DNA of 64,000 nt from Austropuccinia psidii (GCA_023105745.1 JALGQZ010000002.1:81237785-81301784), one strand, 5' to 3'. Positions 1 through 11,172 are shown, numbered from the stretch's first letter. Notes: a model not told the origin generated them from the sequence alone. Made by a program: numbers and translations.

Positions 1-326
1 CAAGTTGTCAAAGAAGAATTAGAGTCAGCAATAAGGAGATTCAAGAAGTATGCAGATAGAAATAGGGCAATTCCACCTGATTTCCAACCTGGGGACAAAG
101 TATGGCTAGCTTCCAAGAACATCAAGACAACAAGACCCACCAAGAAATTATCAGAAAGATGGTTGGGACCCTTTGAAGTTCTTAAGAAGATTGGCAGCCA
201 TGCATATCACCTCAAGTTGCCTCAGCAATGGAAGACAGTTCACCCTGTATTCCATGTGTCCTTATTAGAACCAGTCAAGCATTCAACTATCCCAAATCGT
301 CATCAATTGCCGCCACCACCAGTTTC
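1..326 (+). pseudogene. Element G: integrase C-terminal tail (Ty3/Gypsy), truncated
   Basis: Open in frame 1 from the first base. It encodes the end of a Gypsy integrase: a KYADRNR segment, the GDKVWL motif at codons 35-40, TTRPTKKLSERW and GPFEVL, ending in VHPVFHVSLLEP. This is the familiar DNA-binding tail of Tf2-like chromoviral integrases, which helps place the cDNA into host DNA. The 5' part lies outside the window. The 3' end is cut at about 326, where the sequence turns into the minus-strand element B, so the LTR and any chromodomain are missing. The style matches element H at the right edge rather than families A-D. The family call is firm; membership in the same family as H is inference. 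Confidence 0.85.
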
Positions 327-1567
327 TTTCCTGGAAAATTCCTTTGTCAGTTTGACTTCCACTGCATTTATCCCTATCAATTTAATGATAGTGAAGGGCC
401 CTAAAAGTGAGTATGTCATTTTCTTAGGTCCTTTGAGATTATTAAGGTTCAGGGTAGACACTAACACTTGGTCCCCTTCTTTAAAGTCAGGTTCCATGTG
501 TGATTTGTCCTGCCTCTGCTTATTATATTCTTTTGCCTCAGCTATGCATTTGGCTGCTGTGTCACAAGCTCTCTTCCACATTTCATGGAAATCTTTGGCT
601 GTGAGGTGGATGGTCAGAGGATTTTTCTACAAGTGATCAACAGGAAATAGGGTATTCCACCCTTTTTCTACCAGTGCAGGTGTTTTTCCTGTGGTAGAGT
701 GCTGACTTGTGTTATAAGCCAGTTGGACCTCTGGTAGAAGGGTAACCCAGTCATGGGTGTAACCTCAATGGTCCTTATATTCCATTCCATAGGCACAGAA
801 TCTTCCAACGATTTCCTCCATTGTCTGGATCATCATTTCAGCTAATCCATCTGTTTGTGGATGGTAATCTGTGGAAAATGCAAGCTTGGTTCCAAGAATG
901 TCATAAATGTTTGTCCAAAATTCAGATGTGAACTTTGGCTCCCTATCACTGATGGTGATCTTAGGGACCCCACAGGTAGATATGATGTTGTTCCAGAATA
1001 ACAGAGCAGTATCCATGGCTGTGTCCTCCCTATGACATGGTAGGCACCTCATAATCTTTCTGAAAATATCAATTATGATCAATCAGGCATTGAAGTTCTC
1101 CTTGCCTCCTGGGACAAGTCCTGTAACCCAGTCCATGTTGATGGTTTCCCATGGGTGTTTGGGTTCTTCTATGTGTTGAAGTAACCCATAATTATTCCCA
1201 TTTTTTCTATTTTCCTTTTGGAATTTTTCACAAGTGTTGATGTATTCACTCAAGTATTGTTCCCATTTAGGCCACCAAGCAGTTCTTGCTACCCTTTCTT
1301 TGGTCCTGTCTTCACTCATGTGTCCCATGTAGGGGCAGTCATGGGATTCCTGCAGGATCAAAGATATATGGTACTTTCTATTGTTGCGAGTGCACTAGTG
1401 TGCTTCTCTCTATGGTAGAGCAGGCCATCTATAAGGAAAAATTTATTTTCCTTATAGTCCCTTAACCAGGGTTCCTCTAACTGAGATTCCAGCTCTGGGC
1501 TCCTGTACTTTTGTTGAAGGAGTTGCAACAATATGCCACATTGTTTGTGTTTGGCATATGTCTTCAT
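326..1567 (-). pseudogene. B-minus integrase, broken
   Basis: Minus-strand pieces at 1567-1358, 1361-1083, 1082-765 and 581-326 make up an integrase. The H2C2 zinc-binding domain is recognisable (ESHDCPYMGH, then the paired-cysteine region as CEKFQKE, so the second Cys is lost). The catalytic core shows NMDWVTG for the first Asp, ISDREPKF for the second, and HPQTDGLAE for the Glu. The tail has GDQVLVSTLN. An in-frame TGA at about 1083 replaces the Cys expected in NACL. A further stop lies at about 634, and the 600-760 stretch shows more damage. The tail ends near 326 at a foreign junction. It would have inserted the cDNA; it cannot be translated whole. Confidence 0.85.
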
Positions 1568-2137
1568 TACTGCATTGAAGAATTCATTATGCAGTTCTCA
1601 GGAGCTTATTCCCAATATGGGAGTTTCTGTTCCTTCTGAGTCAGTGTTTCCACTACATGGGGTACCACTTTCTGGTTCTCACTCAGAAATTGTGAAGTTT
1701 TTCTTCCTGTGTGCTTCCAGGAAGTGGATAGAGATTTTAGCTGCTACTTCAGGGTCATAAGCTGGGTTGCTTTTGACATTATCCAGTGGCCATCTTCTGA
1801 GGCCATCTGCATTGGTATGACTTTTAACTTCTTTGTATATGATGTTCATGTTTGCTCTATACTCTTGTATGGCTATTTGCCAACTCAACATGTGTCTATT
1901 GGTAGTATTCATGTTTAGTAAAGACTTCAAGGCTGTGTAGTCTGTGTAGACTTCAAATACTGCACCCTCCAAATGATAATGGAGTTTCTCTAAAGCCCAG
2001 ACTAAGAAAAGAAATTAAGTCTGGGTGTCCCTATACCTGGCTTCTGAATCTTTCAGCTTGCTAGAGATGTAACATATTACTCCCTCTCTTGGTTCACCAT
2101 CCACAATTTGTCTCTGGTGAAGGGCTGCTCCTAAGCC
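1568..2137 (-). pseudogene. B-minus RNase H and linker, broken
   Basis: The open piece 1972-1679 (minus) encodes the distal RNase H region: EGAVFEVYTDYTALKSLL followed by [18 protein letters not shown] and NADGLRRWPL. This is the standard Gypsy RNase H to tether region. The proximal part (about 2137-1973) holds the ALEKLHYHL segment but is interrupted by stop codons. RNase H degrades the RNA of the RNA-DNA hybrid during reverse transcription. The stretch 1678-1568 is the linker to integrase and is only partly open. Confidence 0.75.
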
Positions 2138-3091
2138 TTAGCTACATGCTTCATCTATGTATAACTTGAATGGTAGTTCACAGTCAGGCAAGATGAGCGC
2201 AGGTGCATTTGTTAGTTCATATTTGATCCTCTCATATGCATCCCTTCTTTCCTTGGTAATTTCAAAAACTACATCTTTTGAACATAACTTGTACAAACTA
2301 CTAGTTAGGTGGGAAAAGGTTTTGATGTGGTTTCTGTAGTAGCTAGCAAACCCAAGGAAAGATTGCATCTCTTTGATGTTTCTTGGTACTGGCTTTTGCA
2401 GTACCACTACTACTTTGTTCTGGTCAATTTCCAGACTAAGAACTGAGACTTTATGTCCTAGAGCTAGTAGCTCTTCTTGGCCAAAATTGCACTTTTTAAG
2501 TGAAATTTTCAGGTTTATGGGTGTGCATTTACTTAGCACTCTGTCTATGTATTGCACATGGTCTTCCCATGTCTCAGAGTATATAATGATGTCATCAATA
2601 CATAATACCATCCAGCCTTCCAATGCCTCTTCTTGAAATATGGTGTCCATCATCCTTTGTAAGTGGGCTGGTGCATCCTTGATGCAAAAGGGAATCCTGG
2701 TGTACTCATATATGCCCATATTACATATTATTCTGAGTAATTTCATGGAGTTTGGTTTAACTCCATTATTGTGGAAGCCTTTCATACAATCCATTTTGGC
2801 TATATATTTGGCTTTTTTCAGTTTGTCTAAGGCATGAGGTATCTTGGGTATAGGGTACCTGTCAGCTTTGGTGTAGTTATTCAGAGCTCTGAAATCTCCA
2901 CACATCCTAGACTTGCCATCATCCCAGGTGATCAGGAAAGGAGTGGTAATTACCACCATTTCATTATGTCCAATCTTTCTGATGAAATCCATGTTCAGGA
3001 GTTCATTGATATTTTTTTCAATTTTATTCCTGGTTTCCAGACTTTCTGGGTAAGGAGGTCTCCTGAGCATGGGTGGATAAGGTCTTTCCAC
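2138..3091 (-). pseudogene. B-minus reverse transcriptase
   Basis: A 317-residue open frame covers most of a Gypsy RT. Visible motifs are RPYPPMLRRPPYP near the start, GDFRALNNYTKADRYPIP (residues 65-82), motif A with Asp at residue 101 (KMDCMKGFH), and the catalytic CIDD box at residues 164-167 in place of the usual YVDD/YIDD. The normally invariant MPFG is IPFC here, so a conserved Gly is lost. Downstream LGHKVS and [13 protein letters not shown] mark the thumb/connection. The methionine used is internal, since the real polyprotein continues upstream. The enzyme is probably inactive because of the PFC change and the lesions around it. Confidence 0.88.
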
Positions 3092-3890
3092 AACCAGATA
3101 TAGTTCTATATCATGGCCTCTAATCTTGCCTCATAGTTCTTCACCAATGGCAAATGCTGGTATATTCTTTCTCAGAATTTTCAGTATACTTATTTTCTGT
3201 TTGTTGGTGAGGGTAGTGCTAAAATGTCCCTCTCTGAATTAATTCAGTAGTTCTTCAAGAGAATCTTGGGCAGATATTTGGTATATATCAAGTGAAAATT
3301 TCTTTTCCTTGTTGGTACCAATGGTAATGTGCCTGTTTTTACTATTGCAAATATCTATGCGAGACATACTCTGGTAATCTGTTGCCAGAAAAAACCCTTG
3401 GATGTGGGAATCATTCAGAACAACAAACTCTGGGTTAAGTGTGATGTTACATTTCCTATGGGGTATAATCATCTCTTTGATAATTGTCCCAATGGAAGTC
3501 ATCTTCCCTGATGCACTCTTGAAGTTCTTTTCCTTGGTGGATAAGAGCTGGCTTTCCCAGTCTGGGAAGTGGTTGTCCAGATAAATTCTGGCCACTATGG
3601 AGAAGTGTGCTCAACTGTCAATGATCAATGGATGTTGAGCATTGTCAATACAAACAGTTATTTATGTGGCTGTTCCATGTATGTATTCCATTCCTTTGGT
3701 CGGTGTAACCAGGAATATTTGTGCATCTTGTGTGTGTTTTCACAAGTTTTTGTTGGCAGTATCCTGTGGCATGCCTGCTTCCAACTGTATGTCTTGGATT
3801 TCTAGCAGGGTTTCCTCTTGGTATTCCACTAGGAATTCTTCTCTTGGGTCTTGATCATAATCAGATTGGTCTCTTATGGCATCACCCATA
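3092..3890 (-). pseudogene. B-minus protease (retropepsin-like), broken
   Basis: The minus strand encodes the gag-protease linker (a YQEETLLEIQDIQ segment) and an aspartic protease. The catalytic triplet reads D-S-stop inside IIDS*AHFSIVA, so an in-frame stop falls exactly in the active site. The open part 3595-3239 then carries NFKSASGKMTS, IIPHRKCNI and SKNRHITIGTN, segments also found at the same place in B-plus. The retropepsin would have cleaved the Gag-Pol polyprotein. It is interrupted upstream by solo LTR A1, whose 5-bp duplication GAGTC occupies 3891-3895. Confidence 0.8.
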
Positions 3891-3895
3891 GAGTC

Positions 3896-5802
3896 TGTGA
3901 GACTTGAGGTATATTTTACATACCCAAATAGGCCACAATTATCTTAAAAATAAATTCTGAACTATGAATAACTCATAAGTCATGCATATTTTTAAAATTG
4001 ATCATTTTTGATTTCAGAAATGATGAGTAACTTTTTATTGAGTAATTAAATACTTGGATTTAAGGCCAGATTTGGATTCTACACAAAACTTTGCCTAGGG
4101 TAGCTCCATAGAGTGAATAAGCTCAAATCAACTCTTTGAGGTGGTAATATGGAAAATACTTCAATACCACATAAAAGATCTGTGAAATTTTTTGTTTTTT
4201 TTCAATTTCACACCAAAATAATAGGAATGTGAGAAATCCCATGTTACATATATACTAAGGATAGTGTTATGAATGTTTTGATCACTTAATATTATGGTAT
4301 TCTTACATTCACTTTTGGTACACCCATAGTGGATATCTCACTTGAAGCTTGAATTTCTATTTTGATGTGAAAAATAGTCAAGGGGGACAAAAGACATCAA
4401 AGAGAGCCAGGGTACCCAACTTCTGAGGCCTCTGAGGCATGGAAAGCTTCAATGCTTGGATCCATGGCTGATCTTAGCCCAATGAGTAAACTAAAATCTT
4501 TTGGGAACTTGGTTACCATGTCACAACTTCAGTAAATCATAAGAAAATAGCAAATAACCTGCTATTTTGACGTGCCAAGGAGGTAAAGAGCAACTCAGAC
4601 TCCTGTAACCATGTCAATTATTAATGCCTTTCCATGGATAAACCCCAAAAGAGTAATTCCAACCATTTTTTGACTAGTATCCATTGATTTACCTCATAGA
4701 AACCAGCCATATACTGCTATTTAGAATTCTACATAGAAATGAGGTAAAAAGTTCAAAAATTAATTCAAAATACAATTCTTAATCAATATTTCTGAAACTT
4801 TCAGGACAAATTAAGAGCTTTATAATTCATATAAAAACCAAGAAGAATTATACTTTTCTATTCAAAATTAAAAGTTTGACTTACAGTGCATTTTTGATGA
4901 TTCCACATGAAACACAGAATCTTTAAAAATTTATAGAAAATACATTATGTGATGAAATTTCCAATAACATTAATACCTTTCAGAAATAAATGATTATTTT
5001 GGAATAAAATAAGATCTACAGTTGTTACCCCTTTTATTCTTAACCACAAATGGGTTGGTAGTCAAATAAAAGCCTCAATTAAGGAATTATCATAATCTTA
5101 CTTGACAACAGATGATGCAATAAATAATCCAAAAAGATTATTGTTTTCTCCCTCACTGGTTTTCCAGTTTTCTCCATGGCACGCCTCTGTGAGCTGTCTT
5201 AGACTTAAAAGAGGCTTCCTCTTGCTGTTTTTTCCAGATCATCACATTATTCCATTATACCTTTAATACCAATAAGTAAGTATTAGTTAGATATTTTCTC
5301 AAGTGTTTTATGCTTTCAGAAATAAATTAGAAAGACGTGAAATCATAGAAATCACCTATATATTGTTGTAATATTTTTATAAATAAATTTTGATCCATTA
5401 AATCCACAATTCTATGTCAAATCTCTCTACTATTATCTTCTAAAAGGTTCGTTGGATTAATAGTGAGTGATTTATCTTAATTCTTGAAGTTTTTCTCTAG
5501 TAATAGTTTTCTTCAAGAGTTATATTTATTATTATTATTGTAAAATATAATGATATATTAAAGTAATTTTATTATTTTAATAAAAAGATGTTTTTACTGT
5601 TAAATTCTTCTTGTAATTGATTCTTGTAGACAATTGCTGCTTATTGTAATAATAACTAGTAGTGTATAACACGTAAAAGAAATAATTCTTCAATTATTTA
5701 ATTGTGGCTCTAAGAATTTTCTATTATTATATCTCATAAGAACAGTCATATTAATTTTGATTAATAGTAATATTATCAACAGTTTCATAGACACATCTTA
5801 CA
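3896..5802 (+). mobile_element. Solo LTR, family A (A1)
   Basis: A 1907-bp copy of LTR family A, starting TGTGAGACTTGAGG and ending CACATCTTACA (TG...CA). A perfect 5-bp target-site duplication GAGTC flanks it at 3891-3895 and 5803-5807. No internal sequence is attached, so it is the scar of LTR-LTR recombination. It interrupts B-minus, whose coding sequence resumes on either side. It aligns over its length with the LTRs of element A but is visibly more diverged than A4 and A5. No gene lies inside it. Confidence 0.95.
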
Positions 5803-6850
5803 GAGTCTGCATCAGAATCCTCTGTGGGGGATTCCTCCTCTAAGACGTTCTCAATGGCATAGACTTTTTTCTTTGCCTTTGGACAGTTGTTGGCATAGTG
5901 GTCTGTTGAGCCACAGTCATGACAAGAATTTTTCTTCTTTGCCACTTCTGCCACCCTTTCTCTGGGTTTGTCTTTAAACTCCACCCTGAAAGGTTGTTTC
6001 TCTTTGAAACCTCTGCTTTTATATAGGGTGTATTTCCCTATATGAGTTCTTTTCCTTACATCTTGTAAGGTATTTGCAATGTCATCTACAGTGCAATTGT
6101 GGTTGCATCTGCATTTCACTGCATGTTCTAGTTCTCCTGGAATTTGTGTCAGGAGTTTGTGATTCCTTATCTGAATTTTCATTTTAGGATCAATGGCTTT
6201 GAGTCTTTTATACTGTCTGAGAAACCACTCATATGGATCTTTGTCAACAGAGTATTTGTCATTTTCAAATGATATGGGCTTCTGCCATATCCAAGTACCA
6301 TTGCTGTAATTTTGGATGATTTGACTCTTCCACCGTGGCCAGTTTCTTCTGCCATGCATTTTTTTCATTTCTGTGTACCATATACTAGCATGTCCTTCAA
6401 ATGCTGGATTAAGTCTAGCAGTAATCCAGTAGTCTGGTATGCTTTTTACATCAATGAAGAGTCCATCAATATAATCTATGAGCTCCATATGATCATATTC
6501 TCCTGTTCCAGAGAATTTGGGCCAGGTTGAGGCCTCAGGAATCCATTTCAAGGCTTCCTTTTCAGAATAAGACATATTATCTCCATCCTGTGACTGTGAT
6601 GGAGATCTTGCCTTATTAACCAACATGGCATCTGGTTTGATGTCATCTTGGTAATATGGTTTATCCATGACATGGCCTTGTGGTTGGGGCTTCATGTTAT
6701 GGTAGACATTAAACAATTTGTTTATGTCTTGATCCAGACAATCCCTATCCCTTCTGCTGTGATGTTGTTCTTCAAAGACTATGTTCAGTCTTTTGTTGGT
6801 TTCTTCAGAGGCTTTGCTCAACTGAACATGTCCTTCTTGAAGAGTTTTAC
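5803..6850 (-). pseudogene. B-minus Gag (capsid-nucleocapsid)
   Basis: The minus-strand frame is open from the junction at about 6850 to the A1 insertion at 5803. In order it has a coiled-coil-like segment (KTLQEGHVQLSKASEETNKR), the capsid core (WPKFSGTGEYDHMELIDYID, then ARLNPAFEGHASIWYTEM), and a CCHC knuckle of the C-X2-C-X4-H-X4-C type (CHDCGSTDHYANNC) followed by a Lys-rich stretch and an acidic tail ending TEDSDADS. The N-terminal part is missing. The apparent extra residues upstream of 6850 are antisense to the adjoining C integrase and are not Gag. Gag builds the virus-like particle and binds the RNA. Confidence 0.88.
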
Positions 6851-8332
6851 AAAGACTGTAAAGACAACTCTCTAATACATGCCTTGGATGAAGTATGGAA
6901 AAAATCTTATGATGAAGGAAGATTTCACCTACTGGATGGTATAATTTACCATAGGACCAAGCATACATGTGTCATGACAGTTGTAGACAGGTCATTAATC
7001 AATCTTGTACTGAAAGAATGCCACAATAGCCCCTTTTCAGGACATCTGTCTGAAGACAGAACAAGAGAGAAAGTAAAGACCTGCATATGGTGGCCAGTGT
7101 GGCAGAAAGATGTTGCAGAGTATTGCAAGACCTGTGACAGATTCCAAAAGGCAAATAAATCCACTGGCAAGAGACTTGGAAATATGATAAAAATCCAAGA
7201 ACCAAGCAGACCTTGGGAAATTGTCCATATGGATTGGGTAACTGGCCTACCACCAGGAGGTTACAGAAGCTATAATGCTTTCCTAGTAATTGTGGACAGA
7301 TTCAGTAAAAATCCAATCTTCTTACCATGTCACAAGGATGACACAGCCATGGATACAGCTCTTCTTATAAGGAATAGAGTAGTGTCATTGACTGGGATAT
7401 TTACAAATATCATTAGTGATATGGATCCCATATTCAATTCAGAACTATGGACAAATCTTCACCAATTCTTTGGCACTAAACTGTCTTTCTCTACAGCCTA
7501 CCACCCACAAAGTGATGGCCTGGCTGAAAGGATGGTCCAAACGTTAGAGGACATGGTGAGAAGATTTTGTGCATATGGCCTTGAATTCAAAGATTGTGAT
7601 GGATTTACCCATGATTGGTGTACTCTGTTTCCAGCACTGGAATTAGCATATAAAACATCAATCCATGCCAGTACCAATCAGACTCCTGCTATTCTAGAAA
7701 AAGGATGGAACCCCAAGTTACCCCAAGATTCCTTGAGGAAAGACTTAATTGAAATACATCCCACAGCTGCTAGCTTCAAAGGAATGCTAGACAAAGCTAG
7801 AAAGCATGCAGTAAGATGCATGGAGGACTCTTTTGCATATGCTAAAGATAAATGGGATAAATCACATGCAACTCCAGATTTCAAAGTGGGGGACCTAGTA
7901 CTTGTATCCATCACTAACTTCAATAACATCAAAGGATGTAAAAAGTTGAAAGACTCCTTTTCAGGACCTTTTGTGATTAAGGCCCTCCATGGAGAAAATG
8001 CTGTTGAAGTAGAGTTATCTGAAGAACTTAGCAATAAGAACCCTACATTTCCAGTGAGCTTGATAAAGCCATATAAATCTAGTGATGCTGAGAAATTTCC
8101 CTTGAGGAATAAGATTCCCCAAGTTATACCTCCTATTGAGACATCTGGTGCTAAGAAAATTACCAAAGTTCTTAAAGAAAGGAAATTAAGAACCAAGAAA
8201 GTAAGGGAATACCTTGTTAGGTACAGTGACCCAACTTGTGAAGATGAATGGTTAGAAGAAAAAGATATACCAGAAGCTACCAAACTCCTCAGAAGATTCA
8301 GACACACTAGAAAAACCAATATTACAAAGTAA
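6851..8332 (+). CDS. Element C integrase with C-terminal chromodomain (uninterrupted)
   Basis: The longest undamaged integrase frame in the window: 482 residues counted from a TTG codon at 6884, and open upstream to the truncation at about 6851. Counting from that TTG, the zinc-binding domain is His47, His54, Cys81 and Cys84. The catalytic triad is Asp117 (HMDWV), Asp179 (IISDMD) and Glu215 (DGLAERM). GDLVLVS and GPFVIKAL follow in the DNA-binding tail. The last 60 residues (KVLKERKLR, EYLVRY, DEWLEEKDI, LLRRFRH) look like a chromodomain, which in chromoviruses steers integration towards marked chromatin. There is no natural start codon, since this was the end of a polyprotein, so expression is doubtful. 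Confidence 0.87.
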   Translation, partial: KDCKDNSLIHALDEVWKKSYDEGRFHLLDGIIYHRTKHTCVMTVVDRSLINLVLKECHNSPFSGHLSEDRTREKVKTCIWWPVWQKDVAEYCKTCDRFQKANKSTGKRLGNMIKIQEPSRPWEIVHMDWVTGLPPGGYRSYNAFLVIVDRFSKNPIFLPCHKDDTAMDTALLIRNRVVSLTGIFTNIISDMDPIFNSELWTNLHQFFGTKLSFSTAYHPQSDGLAERMVQTLEDMVRRFCAYGLEFKDCDGFTHDWCTLFPALELAYKTSIHASTNQTPAILEKGWNPKLPQDSLRKDLIEIHPTAASFKGMLDKARKHAVRCMEDSFAYAKDKWDKSHATPDFKVGDLVLVSITNFNNIKGCKKLKDSFSGPFVIKALHGENAVEVELSEELSNKNPTFPVSLIKPYKSSDAEKFPLRNKIPQVIPPIETSGAKKITKVLKERKLRTKKVREYLVRYSDPTCEDEWLEEKDIPEATKLLRRFRHTRKTNITK

Positions 8333-8343
8333 TATTCTTTTTT

Positions 8344-8355
8344 AGGGGGACGGAA
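8344..8355 (+). promoter_or_regulatory. Polypurine tract of truncated element C
   Basis: The purine run AGGGGGACGGAA sits directly before LTR C1 (TGTGAG at 8356). This is the position of the plus-strand primer in all LTR retrotransposons. The equivalent in full-length C is AGGGGGAGGGAA at 48834-48845; one C here interrupts the purines. Confidence 0.85.
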
Positions 8356-10161
8356 TGTGAGCCTTAGAGGTAATTTCATATACCCAAAAGACCACAAATA
8401 CAGAATTAACATATAAATATAAAGAAAATAAATTTATTTATATTATTATAATAAAAATCAAAATATAAATATAAAATTATATTCAAAATTAAAAATTTAA
8501 TTACCATTGAAAAAGAAAATTACATTAAATTTTGAAATGATAAAATTACATTTATACTTGAAAAAATTAAGTAAAAATGAATTTTTAACAAAATTATAAA
8601 AAATAAAATAAATTTGGAAAAAATTTAAATAAAAATTATTATAACTTTTTATCCAATAAATAAACATATAAAAATTATTTTACCATCAGATTCCTCCTAA
8701 AAAATCAGGTGGGGTCACCTCTGAGTGAAATTTTTGTAACTCAACTCTAAATAAGCTTAAATTAAGTGTTTAGTATTTTCAATACAAAAATTGAAAATCC
8801 TCAAAACTTTAATTTAATTCACACCACATGTGTTGTTAACCATCAAATTTTGTGCTAAAATTGAGGTGTTGTGTTTAGTTTAGAAGCTATGAGGAATTGA
8901 AGTATTTTCAATTGAATTCAATTGAAATGTCAAAATGTGCACGTGTATTACATAAGTGAACTTTGATTTACATATGAGGTATGAATTATTACTGAATTGA
9001 ACTGTAAAACTCAATTGAATTACATATGTACATTATAATTATAATACATGATGAGGAATTAGAGGAAAAATAAATTGGAAAGATTAAATTTGGGGGGGAA
9101 AAGGAACTCCAGCTCTAAGGGGGAGCTAGACCCCCAAATTCCTTTCTGACAGGCGTGTGGTGTCAAAATTCACGCAAACGTTCATCACTTTTGGCCTGGA
9201 ATTGAGCTACAGGGTCTGTGGACTCAATTGATGATGAGGTTTTGATACCAACTGGGGTAGTTTTAGCTGTTGCCAAGAGGGTAAAACTACCCTGAAGATA
9301 AAACAATCATAATAAAAACGATTTGAACTGGCTTCTACGTCTCTTACACACATTCTGACGTGTTTTGAAGGCTCTAGACCAGGTATTGCTATAGTAATGG
9401 CTGATTTAAGGGTCTAAAATGGCTAAAAATGGCTTAAACCCGCCCTTTTTTGGTCTAAAACAGGGTTAAATAATGCCATAATTGGCTTTTCTGTTGTCAG
9501 ACTGTTTTTCACGACGGAAAAAAGTCAACTTTACTTTTGGAGTAAGAAAATTGATGGCTATAAAAGAATGTCTTCTTTGCCCCACTTTTCTCTTCATGTT
9601 AGAATCTTTTCCTTTTATAATTAGTTTAAACATTGTTAAACCAATCAACAAAAGATTCCAACCACCTTTTTTAAATCATTCTAAACCTTTCAACCATGTG
9701 AAAAAATCATTATAATCATTTTTACCCCTGAACCACCCCAAAAGTGAATTAAAGCATCTTTCATCACTGTAGACTTTGTCACTTTGTTTCCAAATTCACG
9801 CTGGTCACTTTTGGGCGTGTTTTCTCTTTAATATTATTTTTAAAGACTTTGTTCTTTAATTATTTGCTTGCAGTTTTTTGCTCAATTAATTCCAGTTGAA
9901 AATGCTCTTGAAGAAATTTCTTTTGTAGCCTTAAAATATCTCTTGTAGAGTATTTTTTAGATAAATTTTTATTGTTGGTAAAACAATAAATCTTTATAAT
10001 ATTATTGTTTTATACTAATAAAGTAATAAACAATAAATTTGGCGTGTTTACTCTTAAAAATAATATTTCTTACTATTTTGAATTGATTTTCACCTTATAC
10101 AAATTATGAGGACAGGAAAAGTACTTGATTTTGAATCAAAGCTTCATACCCACACCTTACA
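8356..10161 (+). repeat. LTR C1 (3' LTR of truncated element C)
   Basis: An 1806-bp LTR from TGTGAGCCTTAGAGG to CCACACCTTACA. It matches C2 and C3 along its length. A TATAAAAG box at 9559-9566 lies in the conserved context GATGGC...GAATGTCTTC and is a candidate promoter TATA. Much of the first 300 bases is very AT-rich. No coding content was seen; short frames such as 9466-9651 recur in other C LTRs only because the LTRs are copies of one another. Confidence 0.92.
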
Positions 10162-11172
10162 CCCAGAGGCCACCAGATCAGCTCAAATCCTCCGTTTCTC
10201 TCAACTCAAGGGGAAGATTTCACATTCCTCCATGCACCCTGTACTCAAGGATGCAGGGGTGGTGCATATATGGTAGTATATACCATTATGCACCATTTTT
10301 ACTCAGCACTCCAATGGTGACGTTTTCAGGACCCAATTCCATGATCCCAAATTAATGTCCCAAAATTCATCACCAATTTTGAAGGAGGACTCTTCACCTC
10401 ATCAGTCTGGCAATCCATGGCGGCTATCAGAAGCCCCTTTCAGGACCCAAACCACCTGGCCCCGCAGGAGTTGGGTTGGAAATTCTTTCAGGATTATCCC
10501 AAGGGCCATTCTCACAGTTTATTCATCATTCAATCAGTTGTCAAGGCAGCAAGTACTTCAATACTCCTTGTACAACTCAATTGATCCATACACGCAGCAA
10601 TGAATCATACCTGTATGTCCTTGGCCCAATTGGGCCAATTCATATTCCACTATGGGAATTCAATCACACAGTTAAATTATCAAGATGGCCAGAACTGTAT
10701 TGACACAATGCAGACAATACAGCCAGATGATTCACCTTCCAGGATCAGCCTCTCAGTTTTTCACATATACTGGCCACCTTTCATCACCTGGGGACTTTTT
10801 CCCCAGTTAATTAATATATTGGACTTATTTTTGTCCTCATTTTCTTTTACCTTATTAGAGTAAATACTGATATTCTTACATAAGTAATTTGCACCCTTTC
10901 TTCATCGCCCGTCAGTGGATATTGGTGGTCATATCCTTTACTAGTTCAATTGTCCTTTCCGGAAGGTTGAAACAGTGAGTTGAGGATTAATTTGGTTTGC
11001 TCTTTGGCTTTTGGCTTCCTTTTCTTTTATCTTTGGCATATTTGTCTTTACCCTTTTATTCTTCTTTCAAAAAATATATTCTTTTATTCCTTTATTCTTT
11101 TGGAGCCCTCCAAGTGAGTTCTTGATTCCTGAGCGCCAGGCCACTCTTGCTTCCATAAGGGCCCCTGTGACA
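10162..11172 (+). repeat. LTR-like repeat F (copy F1), probably 5'-truncated
   Basis: This non-coding stretch matches the two tandem copies near 57000-58933. Shared segments include CTCCATGCACC, GGTGCATATATGGTA, CCAGTTAATTAATATATT, TCGCC-GTCAGTGGATATT and a 3' end reading GCCCCTGTGACA. The TG/CA-style terminus suggests an LTR, but I see no primer binding site after it and no target-site duplication. Its left edge is the end of LTR C1. After 11172 the sequence is already inside the N-terminal region of B gag, so F1 either inserted there or became joined by deletion. Whether F is B's own LTR is unresolved. Confidence 0.6.

Larger units (their letters stand above)
326..6850 (-). mobile_element. 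Element B, minus-strand copy (B-minus), truncated at both ends
   Basis: Read on the minus strand from 6850 down to 326, the order is gag (6850-5803), protease, RT, RNase H and integrase, all Ty3/Gypsy. Solo LTR A1 (3896-5802) splits it at the gag-protease boundary. Gag begins in mid-protein, because its N-terminus is lost at the junction with truncated element C near 6850. The integrase stops just before the PTFPVSL segment at about 326. No LTR of its own is attached. Stops and frameshifts throughout make it a dead copy. A second copy in + orientation (11173-51009) confirms the reading order and the continuity across A1. Confidence 0.85.
6851..10161 (+). mobile_element. Element C, 5'-truncated copy (integrase plus 3' LTR C1)
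   Basis: It begins abruptly at about 6851 inside pol, at the KDCKD segment just upstream of integrase, head-to-head with B-minus gag. It runs through an open integrase-chromodomain frame, a polypurine tract and a complete 3' LTR (8356-10161). Coding sequence and LTR both match the full-length element C at 26675-50661. The missing 5' LTR, gag, protease and RT mean that no target-site duplication can be read. The right end abuts repeat F1 at 10162. Confidence 0.85.

Noticed and set aside
5820..6968. Extension of B-minus Gag to 6968 with an N-terminus reading MYAWSYGKLYHP.
   Set aside because: Bases 6851-6968 encode the element C pol on the other strand; the apparent residues are antisense and lie beyond the junction.
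7678..8412. A 244-codon minus-strand frame opposite the element C integrase.
   Set aside because: It is the antisense shadow of a well-supported integrase with catalytic residues on the + strand.
10355..10863. Overlapping small + strand frames in repeat F1.
   Set aside because: Three frames are open at once and the copy Fb does not preserve them, so coding is unlikely.
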